Positions 1-6,235 of a DNA stretch of 11,111 nt are shown in pieces (position 1 is the first letter of the stretch; the number at the start of each line of letters is the position of its first letter). This DNA comes from Nitrososphaerales archaeon. Its GTDB lineage: Archaea > Thermoproteota > Nitrososphaeria > Nitrososphaerales > UBA57. Location of the stretch: assembly GCA_022449325.1 (NCBI GenBank), contig JAKUSK010000022.1, positions 1 to 11,111 on the forward strand, read 5' to 3'. The position numbers and the translations under genes are program-made. Below the pieces are notes generated by a model that searched no databases, was not told the origin of the DNA, and saw nothing but the letters and a program-made list of their open reading frames with translations.

Positions 1-260
1 TGTCGGACAACCTCAATAGCAGAATTACCTTCTAAAACAACTTGAACTATAGGTCCTGAAGTTATGTAATCAATAAGTTCAGGAAAGAATGGTTTTTCTT
101 TATGTATTGAATAAAAATCAGAGGCTTGATCTGAGTTTAGAGTGAGCATACGGACATTAAGAATATTAAATCCGCGTTCTTCGAAACGATTAATTATATC
201 TCCAATGTGTTTGTTCTTTACTCCATCAGGTTTAATTAAGATAAGAGTTTTGTCGGTCAA
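1..260 (-). CDS. ndk: Nucleoside diphosphate kinase, 5' part (runs off left edge)
   Basis: Nucleoside diphosphate kinase transfers the gamma-phosphate from ATP to NDPs in the cytosol through a phosphohistidine. I translated this strand by hand. From TTG at 260-258 it reads MTDKTLILIKPDGV, then IGDIINRFEERGF and RMLTL, then HKEKPFFPELIDYITSGP and VVLEGNSAIEVVR. This is a classic NDK N-terminal half, with the conserved Lys in LIKPDGV near residue 10. About 86 codons are present; the catalytic His (NxxHGSD) lies beyond the edge. The TTG start overlaps the TGA of rpl24e as TTGA, so the two genes are probably translationally coupled, and a purine-rich AAGGAAAG lies about 10 nt upstream. No ATG suits the N terminus. 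The order L7Ae-S28e-L24e-NDK is a conserved archaeal cluster, often followed by infB. Identification is firm; the TTG start is inferred. Confidence 0.93.
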   Translation of the reverse strand, partial: MTDKTLILIKPDGVKNKHIGDIINRFEERGFNILNVRMLTLNSDQASDFYSIHKEKPFFPELIDYITSGPIVQVVLEGNSAIEVVR

Positions 261-442
261 GCTATAGACTTTCCTTTTCTAGCCCATTTATATTTTCGAT
301 AATCACGTTTTAGATCTAAAGTGTTCTTTCGGCATTTAGATGAACAAAACCAACTAATATCACCATTATTTTTAATGTACATAGTACCATTACCGAAGGG
401 TATTTCTTTTCCACAAAAAGTGCATTTTTTTAATGATAACAA
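257..442 (-). CDS. rpl24e: Large ribosomal subunit protein eL24 (L24e)
   Basis: Small zinc-ribbon protein of the archaeal/eukaryotic 50S/60S subunit, 61 residues, about the usual archaeal length. The zinc ligands are visible as C7-x2-C10 and C33-x3-C37, in the contexts KKCTFCGK and SWFCSSKCRKN, followed by the basic tail RDYRKYKWARKGK. The first codon is TTG (442-440), not ATG. An in-frame TAG lies only two codons upstream (448-446), and the first zinc ligand is residue 7, so TTG is the only usable start. It follows rps28e after 10 nt and overlaps the ndk start by 3 nt (TTGA). It belongs to the four-gene translation cluster read leftwards from the 1054-1202 promoter region. Confidence 0.95.
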   Translation of the reverse strand: MLSLKKCTFCGKEIPFGNGTMYIKNNGDISWFCSSKCRKNTLDLKRDYRKYKWARKGKSIA

Positions 443-452
443 GAACTAACAA

Positions 453-671
453 CTACCTTATCTTACGAGCTTCTCTTTCTATTTCACGAAGGATAATTAC
501 ATCATTCATACGAACAGGTCCTTTAACATTTCGTGTTAGAATACGTCCTTTATCTTTTCCATCTAAAATTTTTACTCTAACCTGAGTAATTTCGCCTGCA
601 ACACCAGTACGGCCAACAATTTGTATTACTTCACAAGGTGTCTTATCTTCTTGAATTTCTTTCGAGCTCAT
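453..671 (-). CDS. rps28e: Small ribosomal subunit protein eS28 (S28e)
   Basis: 72-residue S28e, an OB-fold protein of the archaeal 30S subunit near the mRNA exit region. The family core is present: EVIQIVGRTGVAGEITQVRV (residues 14-33), the RNA-binding NVKGPVR stretch (48-54) and the C-terminal signature EIEREARKIR (63-72). The start is ATG at 671-669. An AAAGGT Shine-Dalgarno-like sequence, overlapping the end of rpl7ae, precedes it. The gap to rpl7ae is 10 nt, so the genes are surely cotranscribed. The N-terminal extension of about 12 residues before the OB fold is ordinary for archaea. Confidence 0.96.
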   Translation of the reverse strand: MSSKEIQEDKTPCEVIQIVGRTGVAGEITQVRVKILDGKDKGRILTRNVKGPVRMNDVIILREIEREARKIR

Positions 672-681
672 TTATTATAAT

Positions 682-1053
682 CTAACCTTTCAAGTTATTT
701 AGTGAATCAATAATTTTATCTAAAGTATCTTTAGCATCGCCAGGTTCAACAATACATGCTACTGCTGCTCCTATATCTATACTGATTGCTTGACCAAGTA
801 ATTCTTTTTGTGGTACAAAAACAAATGGAATATTCATTTCATTACATAAAATAGGAAGATGGGCAACAACCTCAGGCGGATCAACATCTTCAGAAATAAC
901 AACCAATTTAGCAATTCCACGTTCAATAGCCTTGGTAGCTTCATTAGTACCTTTTCTGATTTTACCAGTCTGTTTTGCTTGTCGAAGGGCTTCATAGCTT
1001 GCTTCTGCTATCTCTTTTGGGATTTCAACTTTGACGTAATAAGGCTTTGACAT
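682..1053 (-). CDS. rpl7ae: Ribosomal protein eL8 / L7Ae, kink-turn RNA-binding protein
   Basis: 123-residue L7Ae. In archaea this protein is both a 50S ribosomal protein and the core kink-turn binder of box C/D and H/ACA sRNPs and of RNase P. The RNA-recognition element GKIRKGTNEATKAIERG spans residues 30-46. It is followed by the conserved LVVISEDVDPPEVVAHLP (50-67) and by IPFVFVPQKELLGQA. Length and order match the family throughout. The start is ATG at 1053-1051; no good Shine-Dalgarno sequence precedes it, which fits leaderless or near-leaderless translation of the first gene of an archaeal operon. It heads the rpl7ae-rps28e-rpl24e-ndk unit, divergent from trpE. Confidence 0.97.
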   Translation of the reverse strand: MSKPYYVKVEIPKEIAEASYEALRQAKQTGKIRKGTNEATKAIERGIAKLVVISEDVDPPEVVAHLPILCNEMNIPFVFVPQKELLGQAISIDIGAAVACIVEPGDAKDTLDKIIDSLNNLKG

Positions 1054-1123
1054 ACTATCTATTTCTCGTTATTTACTGGAATATAACTTCTTGGTTTCGT
1101 CTCTAACAAATCATATCGGTAAT

Positions 1124-1134
1124 GAATATTTATT
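1124..1134 (-). promoter_or_regulatory. Candidate TATA element for rpl7ae operon (distal)
   Basis: On the minus strand this reads AATAAATATTC, an archaeal TATA-like box. Transcription would start about 25 nt downstream, near 1100-1105, leaving a leader of about 50 nt before ATG 1053. A second, weaker candidate (TTATATTC, 1088-1081) lies about 30 nt before the ATG and would give an almost leaderless mRNA. The missing Shine-Dalgarno sequence before rpl7ae slightly favours the proximal one. Sequence alone does not decide. Confidence 0.35.
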
Positions 1135-1171
1135 GAGAATTTTGACAAGGAATTTAGTTTTCCATAATTTA

Positions 1172-1182
1172 TTTAAATATAT
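1172..1182 (+). promoter_or_regulatory. TATA box of the trp operon
   Basis: TTTAAATATAT matches the archaeal TATA consensus well. Its first 8-mer is centred near 1175, about 27 nt upstream of G1203. The predicted transcription start therefore coincides with the GTG at 1203 or lies just before ATG 1212, implying a leaderless trp mRNA. No Shine-Dalgarno sequence precedes either codon, which agrees. I saw no clear inverted-repeat operator around it. Confidence 0.6.
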
Positions 1183-1222
1183 ACAAATCAGACTATGTAA
1201 TTGTGAGTAATATGGGCGATCG

Positions 1223-1227
1223 TTTTT
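1223..1227 (+). other. trpE: Frameshift site 1 in trpE (five-T run)
   Basis: From ATG 1212 the frame reads ATG GGC GAT CGT TTT TGG CAA GAA TAA and stops at 1236-1238. Removing one T gives CGT TTT GGC AAG AAT and joins the main trpE frame, which is open from 1207 but has no ATG, GTG or TTG until 1429. That ATG lies inside the protein, after the conserved ILES and GPEKLAEFSYIGF segment, so it cannot be the true start. Confidence 0.85.
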
Positions 1228-2441
1228 GGCAAGAATAAATTTAATCGCGTAGATTTTGAAGAGATAAAGATAGAAATTTCCCCATTTGAAACGTTTGTCA
1301 GATTATCGGAGAAGTTTGAGGATATTTACATACTAGAATCAATACTAGGGCCAGAGAAATTAGCGGAATTTTCATACATAGGCTTCAATCCATCATTAAA
1401 GGTCACATTAGAGAATAATAAAATAAAAATGATAGATAATGAAGGCAAGATTATCGCAGATGAGTCTAATCCAGGTGATTTGTTTATTAAATTAAGAGAG
1501 ATATTGGAGGAAAATAAGATCAACAATAATTTTAATCGATTAATTGGCGGATTAGTTGGATTTATTTCATATGATATAGTCAGACATTGGGAGAATATCT
1601 CAGATAAATATACTGAATTAAACTATGCAGACTTTCAATTTGGATTATTTAATGAAGGAATAATCTTTGACCATGAAAAAGAACGGGTATATTATTATCA
1701 TTCAGGAGACAACAATCTAAAAGAAGTATTAGAACTACTGGATACAGAGAGAGAAATAGGTACAATAAACTATACAGAACCAATTTCTAACATCAATAAA
1801 GAAACATTTGAGAATAATGTTGATATTGCAAAAGAATATGTCAGATCTGGAGATATATTTCAAGTTGTATTGTCAAGAAAATATGAATTCAAAATATCTG
1901 GAGATTTATTATCAATATATAAATCCTTGAGAACGATAAATCCATCTCCGTATATGTATTATTTCAAAAGTAATGATCTAAACATAATTGGTGCTAGTCC
2001 AGAAATGCTTGTAAGGGTAACAGATAACCAAATTGAAACATTTCCAATAGCAGGAACAAGACCAAGAGATGAAGATATGGAGAAGAATAAAAAATTAACA
2101 GAGGAATTATTATCTGATGAAAAAGAGAGGGCAGAACATGTAATGTTGGTGGATTTAGCTAGAAATGATGTTGGGCAAATAGCTAGATTTGGTTCAGTAA
2201 AAGTACCTGAATTTATGGAAGTACATCAATTTAGTCATGTACAACATATTGTATCAAAAGTAATTGGAGAATTAAAGGATGAAAAAGATTGTTTTGAAGC
2301 TATAAGAGCAATATTTCCTGCTGGAACTGTGTCCGGTGCGCCAAAAATTCGTGCAATGGAAATAATACAAGAATTAGAAAAAGAATCAAGAGGTCCTTAT
2401 GCAGGAGCATTGGGATATTTTTCAAAGAATATGTGTGCAGA

Positions 2442-2446
2442 TTTTT
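2442..2446 (+). other. trpE: Frameshift site 2 in trpE (five-T run)
   Basis: The main frame reads GAT TTT TGC AAT AAC AAT TAG, ending at 2460 just after the ADF of the conserved stretch preceding the IRT motif. Removing one T gives GAT TTT GCA ATA ACA ATT AGG (DFAITIR), the expected TrpE C-terminal motif, which continues to 2611. The join is exact, with no missing or extra residues. Confidence 0.88.
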
Positions 2447-2615
2447 GCAATAACAATTAGGACATTAGTAGTAAAAGGAAATAAAGCATACATTCAAGCT
2501 GGGGCGGGAATAGTTGCTGATTCAGTACCTGAAAAAGAATGGTTTGAAACGGAACAAAAAGCTAGTGCATTGATTGATGCATTAAAAATAGCAAAAAACG
2601 GAGAACAATAAGAAA

Positions 2616-3203
2616 ATGAAGTTATTGATAATTGATAATTATGATTCGTTCACATATAATTTAGTGCAATACTTTGGTGAGTTATCATTAGAGCCGATTG
2701 TATTTAGGAATGATAAGATTAGTATTGAAAAATTTAAGGAGATTGAACCGCAAAGAGTAGTAATTTCTCCAGGACCAGGTAATCCATGTGATGAAAGATA
2801 TTTTGGAATTTGTTCAGAAATTATAAAATTATCTGGACAAGAATCAATTCCAGTATTAGGAGTTTGTCTTGGTCATCAAGGCATAGGTTATACATTCGGT
2901 GGAAAGATTAAACGTGCAGGAATGTTGAAACATGGAAAAACTAGTATGATAAAACATGACGGAAAAGGAATTTTTAAGAATATTCAGAATCCTTTTAGAG
3001 CAACAAGATATCATTCTTTAGTAGTAGAGGAGGATACGTTGCCAGATGAATTAATTATTTCAGCAAGATCGGAGGATGATAATGAAATAATGGGATTAAG
3101 ACATAAAGAATACAACATAGAAGGAATACAATGTCATCCTGAATCTATTCTAACTGAATCAGGAAGAAAATTATTAATGAATTTCATCAAAGGTGAAAAC
3201 TAA
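2616..3203 (+). CDS. trpG: Anthranilate synthase component II, glutamine amidotransferase
   Basis: Class I glutamine amidotransferase of 195 residues that hydrolyses glutamine and channels ammonia to TrpE. Visible motifs are the N-terminal LLIIDNYDSFTYNLVQYF (3-20), the oxyanion-loop element SPGPGNP (51-57), the nucleophile Cys84 in GVCLGHQ (82-88), YHSLVV, and the His174/Glu176 pair in QCHPES. The catalytic triad is complete. TrpG and PabA are hard to tell apart by sequence, and its place between trpE and trpD supports TrpG, although it could serve both. The start ATG 2616 lies 4 nt after the trpE stop, with GGAG about 12 nt upstream. Its TAA shares one base with the trpD start (TAATG). Confidence 0.96.
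   Translation: MKLLIIDNYDSFTYNLVQYFGELSLEPIVFRNDKISIEKFKEIEPQRVVISPGPGNPCDERYFGICSEIIKLSGQESIPVLGVCLGHQGIGYTFGGKIKRAGMLKHGKTSMIKHDGKGIFKNIQNPFRATRYHSLVVEEDTLPDELIISARSEDDNEIMGLRHKEYNIEGIQCHPESILTESGRKLLMNFIKGEN
3191..3196 (+). promoter_or_regulatory. Shine-Dalgarno site for trpD
   Basis: AGGTGA lies 6 nt before ATG 3203, complementary to the CACCU-type end of archaeal 16S rRNA. It is the best ribosome binding site in the operon and fixes the trpD start, which overlaps the trpG stop as TAATG. Confidence 0.7.
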
Positions 3204-4264
3204 TGATAGTTGATGCAATAAAGAAAAATGTTAATAGAGAAGTTCTTTCAAGTGAAGAGGCATCTCAAGCAATGAAGGAAATCATGTCGGGATCTGCAAC
3301 GCCGTCACAAATATCAGCATTTTTAATTTCATTAAGTATGAAGGGAGAATCAATTGAAGAAATTGTGGCCTTAGCTAAAACTATGAAAGAATTTGCCAAC
3401 AGAATCAACCCGACACATGGAAGTAGATTAGTAGATATTGTAGGAACTGGCGGAGATAAGATTAAGACAATTAATTTGAGTACGATTTCTGCATTTGTTT
3501 TAGCTGCCTCAGAAATTACCATAGCGAAGCACGGAAATAGAGCAGCTACTGGAAAATGTGGAAGTGCAGATGTACTTGATAGATTAGGTTATAGATTGGA
3601 TACAAAACCAGAGAAAGTAAAAGAATCGATTGAAAAAAATGGAATAGGGTTCATGTTTGCTCCAATATTTCATCCTGCGATGAAAAATGTCATAGGAACT
3701 AGAAAAGAAATAGGAGTAAGGACCATCTTCAATATTTTAGGGCCATTAACAAACCCTGCAAGTGCAGATTCAATGATTGTTGGTGTAGCTAATACTGAAT
3801 TGGTTGACAAATATTCAAAGATATTACCTGAACTTGGATGTAAACGAGCAATAATAGTACATGGATTAGATGGTTTAGATGAAATTGCGACATTCGGTGA
3901 AACAAAGATGAGATTTATAGGAGATTTAGAAAATGAAGGAAAGGAGATAATTGTGAAGCCAGATGATTTTGGTTTGAAAAAGATTAATGCCCAAGACATA
4001 GCTGGTACTGGAATAGACTATAATGCTGAAGTAATGTATAAGATTCTGGCCAATAGATTCGATATTGATAATCCAAATGTTGAAGCAGTAATAGCAAATA
4101 GCGCAGTGGGATTTATTGTTGCAGGAAAAGCATCATCCATTTCAGAAGGTGTGGAAATGGCAAAAATAACACTGAATTCAGGAAAATGTATCAATAAATT
4201 AAAAGAATTTATTCGATTTGTAGATGGAGACATGGAGAAAATTGAACAATTTGAATCGGTTTGA
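3203..4264 (+). CDS. trpD: Anthranilate phosphoribosyltransferase
   Basis: TrpD joins anthranilate and PRPP to give phosphoribosylanthranilate. The protein has 353 residues, a usual length. It has an N-terminal helical domain (about 1-70) and then the PRPP- and anthranilate-binding alpha/beta domain: VGTGGDKIKTINLST (80-94), the KHGNRAATGKCGSADVL segment (109-125), RTIFNILGPLTNPA (173-186) and HGLDGLDE (220-227). The glycine loop has DKIKT where many bacterial enzymes have DGxxT, a tolerated variation. The start is set by a strong AGGTGA site. The 3' end overlaps the longest trpC reading by 41 nt. Intact, with no irregularity. Confidence 0.97.
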   Translation: MIVDAIKKNVNREVLSSEEASQAMKEIMSGSATPSQISAFLISLSMKGESIEEIVALAKTMKEFANRINPTHGSRLVDIVGTGGDKIKTINLSTISAFVLAASEITIAKHGNRAATGKCGSADVLDRLGYRLDTKPEKVKESIEKNGIGFMFAPIFHPAMKNVIGTRKEIGVRTIFNILGPLTNPASADSMIVGVANTELVDKYSKILPELGCKRAIIVHGLDGLDEIATFGETKMRFIGDLENEGKEIIVKPDDFGLKKINAQDIAGTGIDYNAEVMYKILANRFDIDNPNVEAVIANSAVGFIVAGKASSISEGVEMAKITLNSGKCINKLKEFIRFVDGDMEKIEQFESV

Positions 4265-5045
4265 TAACAAGTTTCTAACAGTAATTGCCGAGGAGATTAG
4301 AGAATTAATCAATAAAGGATATTATGATATAACAGAGAAGATAGAACGTAAAAATGCAAGTCTCAGAGATACACTATTATCAAAGAGAGAAAACTATCCA
4401 ATTATTACAGAAATTAAATTTTCATCACCATCATTAGGGGAAATAAATAGGAATTCAGACAATCAGAAAGAAATTCTTACTAAGATGGAAATAAATGGTT
4501 CGTCTGCAATATCAGTTTTAACTCAACCATTGTATTTTGATGGATCATTAGAGAATCTAAAAATTGTAAGACAAAATACGGAGCTGCCAATATTAATGAA
4601 GGATATTATTATTGATGAGAAACAAATTGAAGCAGGTTTTAATTTAGGTGCAAATGTGATATTATTAATAGAGACTTTGTTCAGAGATAATTACAACAAA
4701 CTTGAACAATTGATTAAATATGCAAAGAAAATGGGATTAGAGATATTATTAGAAGTTAATACCAAACAAGAGTTTGATAAATCAATTACAAGGGATGTAG
4801 ATATACTCGGAATAAATAATAGAGATCTTAATACGTTACAATTAGATATGCAAACAACAAATAGAATTCTAGGAGAAGAGTTTAAGATAGATAAACCAAT
4901 AATAAGTGAGAGTGGAATATTGACTAGTGAAGATATAAAAATGATTGGTAAATCAGGAGTCAATGGATTCTTAATAGGAACGTCGATAATGAAGGCAGAT
5001 AACATTGATAAGAAGATCAGGGAGTTAACAAGTGTAAAAAAATGA
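4224..5045 (+). CDS. trpC: Indole-3-glycerol phosphate synthase
   Basis: TrpC is a TIM-barrel enzyme that decarboxylates and cyclises CdRP to indole-3-glycerol phosphate. Catalytic elements, numbered from ATG 4224: EIKFSSPSLG (63-72) with Lys65; LMKDIIID (124-131) with catalytic Lys126; LLEVNT with Glu177; GINNRDL (196-202); and SESGI (228-232). It is monofunctional: there is no TrpF domain after it. The full frame gives 273 residues. However, ATG 4224 has no ribosome binding site and lies 41 nt inside trpD. TTG 4242, with GGAG at 4234-4237 four nt before it, would shorten the protein by 6 residues without loss of any motif and fits the TTG use elsewhere in this window. Its TGA overlaps the trpB start (ATGA). 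Confidence 0.94.
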   Translation: METWRKLNNLNRFDNKFLTVIAEEIRELINKGYYDITEKIERKNASLRDTLLSKRENYPIITEIKFSSPSLGEINRNSDNQKEILTKMEINGSSAISVLTQPLYFDGSLENLKIVRQNTELPILMKDIIIDEKQIEAGFNLGANVILLIETLFRDNYNKLEQLIKYAKKMGLEILLEVNTKQEFDKSITRDVDILGINNRDLNTLQLDMQTTNRILGEEFKIDKPIISESGILTSEDIKMIGKSGVNGFLIGTSIMKADNIDKKIRELTSVKK

Positions 5046-6235
5046 ATTTGAAATCACAGCCAACTGATGGAAAATTCGGTACGTTTGGTGGGAAGTATGT
5101 TCCTGAAACATTAATGCCTGTAGTAGATGAATTAGAAGAAAAATATAATGAGATTAAAGAAGATGAAGAATTCAATAAGAGATTATCAAAATTATTACAA
5201 GATTATGCAGGAAGATCAACGCCAATTTATTTTGCGGAAAATCTTTCAAAAAAATATGGTGGAAAAATATATTTTAAACGGGAAGATTTGTTACATGGAG
5301 GAGCCCATAAAATCAACAATAGTATTGGTCAAGCATTGTTAGCAAAAGCAATGGGTAAGAAACGTATTATTGCGGAAACTGGTGCGGGTCAGCATGGTGT
5401 TGCTACTGCAATGGCATGTGCATTATTAGATCTCAAATGTGAGATATACATGGGAAGTAATGATGTAGAAAGACAGAGTCCAAACGTATTTAGAATGAAA
5501 TTATTGGGAGCTAAAGTACATAGTGTGAAAAGTGGTTCACAGACGCTAAAAGATGCAATAAATGAAGCTATACGAGATTGGGTGACAAATGTAGAATCGA
5601 CCTATTATTTAATTGGGTCTGTTGTAGGACCTCATCCTTATCCAATGATTGTTAGAGACTTCCAGAGTGTGATAGGAAAAGAGATTAAAGAACAATTTCC
5701 GAAAATTACATCTCAGCAAGTTCCAGATGTAATTATTGCTTGCGTTGGAGGGGGAAGTAATGCGATTGGAACTTTTTATCCATTTTTAGATGATGAATGT
5801 AAACTAGTGGGAGTAGAAGCAGGAGGACTAGGGATTGACAAAGGAAAACATTCTTCGACATTAAGTGCAGGAAGCGAAGGTGTACTGCACGGAGCACGTA
5901 GTTATTTATTACAAGATGAAGATGGTCAGATTCAAGAAACTCACAGTATATCGGCAGGACTAGATTATCCAGGTGTGGGACCAGAACATTCATTTTTGAA
6001 ATCTCAAGACAGAGTCGAATATGTTAGTATTAAGGACGAAGAAGCAGTTAATGCATTTGTTGAGATGTCAAAGTTAGAAGGAATAATTCCTGCATTAGAG
6101 ACCTCTCATGCTATTGCAGAAGCAATAAAACGTGCACAAGAATTAGGAGATAAACAATCTATTCTAGTGACATTATCTGGAAGAGGTGATAAAGATACTC
6201 CAATAATTGCAAAACATCTAGGTAATAATTTATGA
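5042..6235 (+). CDS. trpB: Tryptophan synthase beta chain (TrpB1 type)
   Basis: PLP enzyme that condenses indole with serine to tryptophan in the alpha2beta2 complex. It has 397 residues, the size of TrpB1, which partners TrpA, and shorter than the stand-alone TrpB2. Motifs: GTFGGKYVPETLMPV (13-27), FKREDLLHGGAHKINN (78-93) with PLP Lys90, AETGAGQHG (111-119) with catalytic Glu112, RMKLLGAKV, GSVVGPHPYP (192-201), the phosphate-binding GGGSNA (236-241) and SGRGDKD (379-385). Most bacteria have HTGAHK where this has HGGAHK. It overlaps trpC and trpA by 4 nt each (ATGA), as expected for coupled synthesis of subunits. Confidence 0.98.
   Translation: MNLKSQPTDGKFGTFGGKYVPETLMPVVDELEEKYNEIKEDEEFNKRLSKLLQDYAGRSTPIYFAENLSKKYGGKIYFKREDLLHGGAHKINNSIGQALLAKAMGKKRIIAETGAGQHGVATAMACALLDLKCEIYMGSNDVERQSPNVFRMKLLGAKVHSVKSGSQTLKDAINEAIRDWVTNVESTYYLIGSVVGPHPYPMIVRDFQSVIGKEIKEQFPKITSQQVPDVIIACVGGGSNAIGTFYPFLDDECKLVGVEAGGLGIDKGKHSSTLSAGSEGVLHGARSYLLQDEDGQIQETHSISAGLDYPGVGPEHSFLKSQDRVEYVSIKDEEAVNAFVEMSKLEGIIPALETSHAIAEAIKRAQELGDKQSILVTLSGRGDKDTPIIAKHLGNNL

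Larger units (their letters stand above)
1203..2611 (+). pseudogene. trpE: trpE, anthranilate synthase component I, split by two +1 frameshifts
   Basis: TrpE converts chorismate plus ammonia (supplied by TrpG) to anthranilate, the first step of tryptophan synthesis. The reading lies in three frames. It begins at GTG 1203 or ATG 1212, continues in a second frame to TAG 2458-2460, and ends in a third at TAA 2609-2611. Dropping one T from 1223-1227 and one from 2442-2446 gives 465 residues from ATG 1212, the normal size. In that numbering: allosteric Trp-site-like ILES (40-43), GGLVGFISYD (112-121), GDIFQVVLSR (213-222), NPSPYMYY (243-250), ASPEMLVR (261-268), PIAGTRPR (278-285), DEKERAEHVMLVDLARND (302-319) and FPAGTVSGAPK (368-378). 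After the second shift come AITIRTLVVKG and QAGAGIVADSVPEKE. Nothing else is decayed. It is either a sequence error, a very recent lesion, or a recoded gene. The trpG start follows after 4 nt. Confidence 0.9.

Noticed and set aside
1054..1100. Kink-turn in the rpl7ae leader for L7Ae autoregulation
   Set aside because: A small hairpin can be drawn (GUUAU with AUAAC, 1087-1068 on the minus strand) with GA next to it, but the tandem G-A pairs and the second stem do not fit the kink-turn consensus.
1203..1238. A classical Trp attenuator leader peptide
   Set aside because: Only one Trp codon, no terminator/antiterminator hairpins, and the frame merges into trpE rather than preceding it.
1429..2460. 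ATG 1429 as the start and TAG 2460 as the end of a complete trpE
   Set aside because: Conserved TrpE sequence continues in frame upstream (ILES and GFNP segments) and in the next frame downstream, so this would be truncated at both ends.
2399..2611. A separate 70-residue gene from ATG 2399
   Set aside because: From residue 17 on it is the C-terminal TrpE sequence in a shifted frame; the first residues are an out-of-frame reading of trpE.
3670..3999. Long open frames antisense to trpD, trpC and other trp genes
   Set aside because: They run opposite genes with clear families, have no ribosome sites and show hydrophobic, low-complexity translations typical of antisense shadows.
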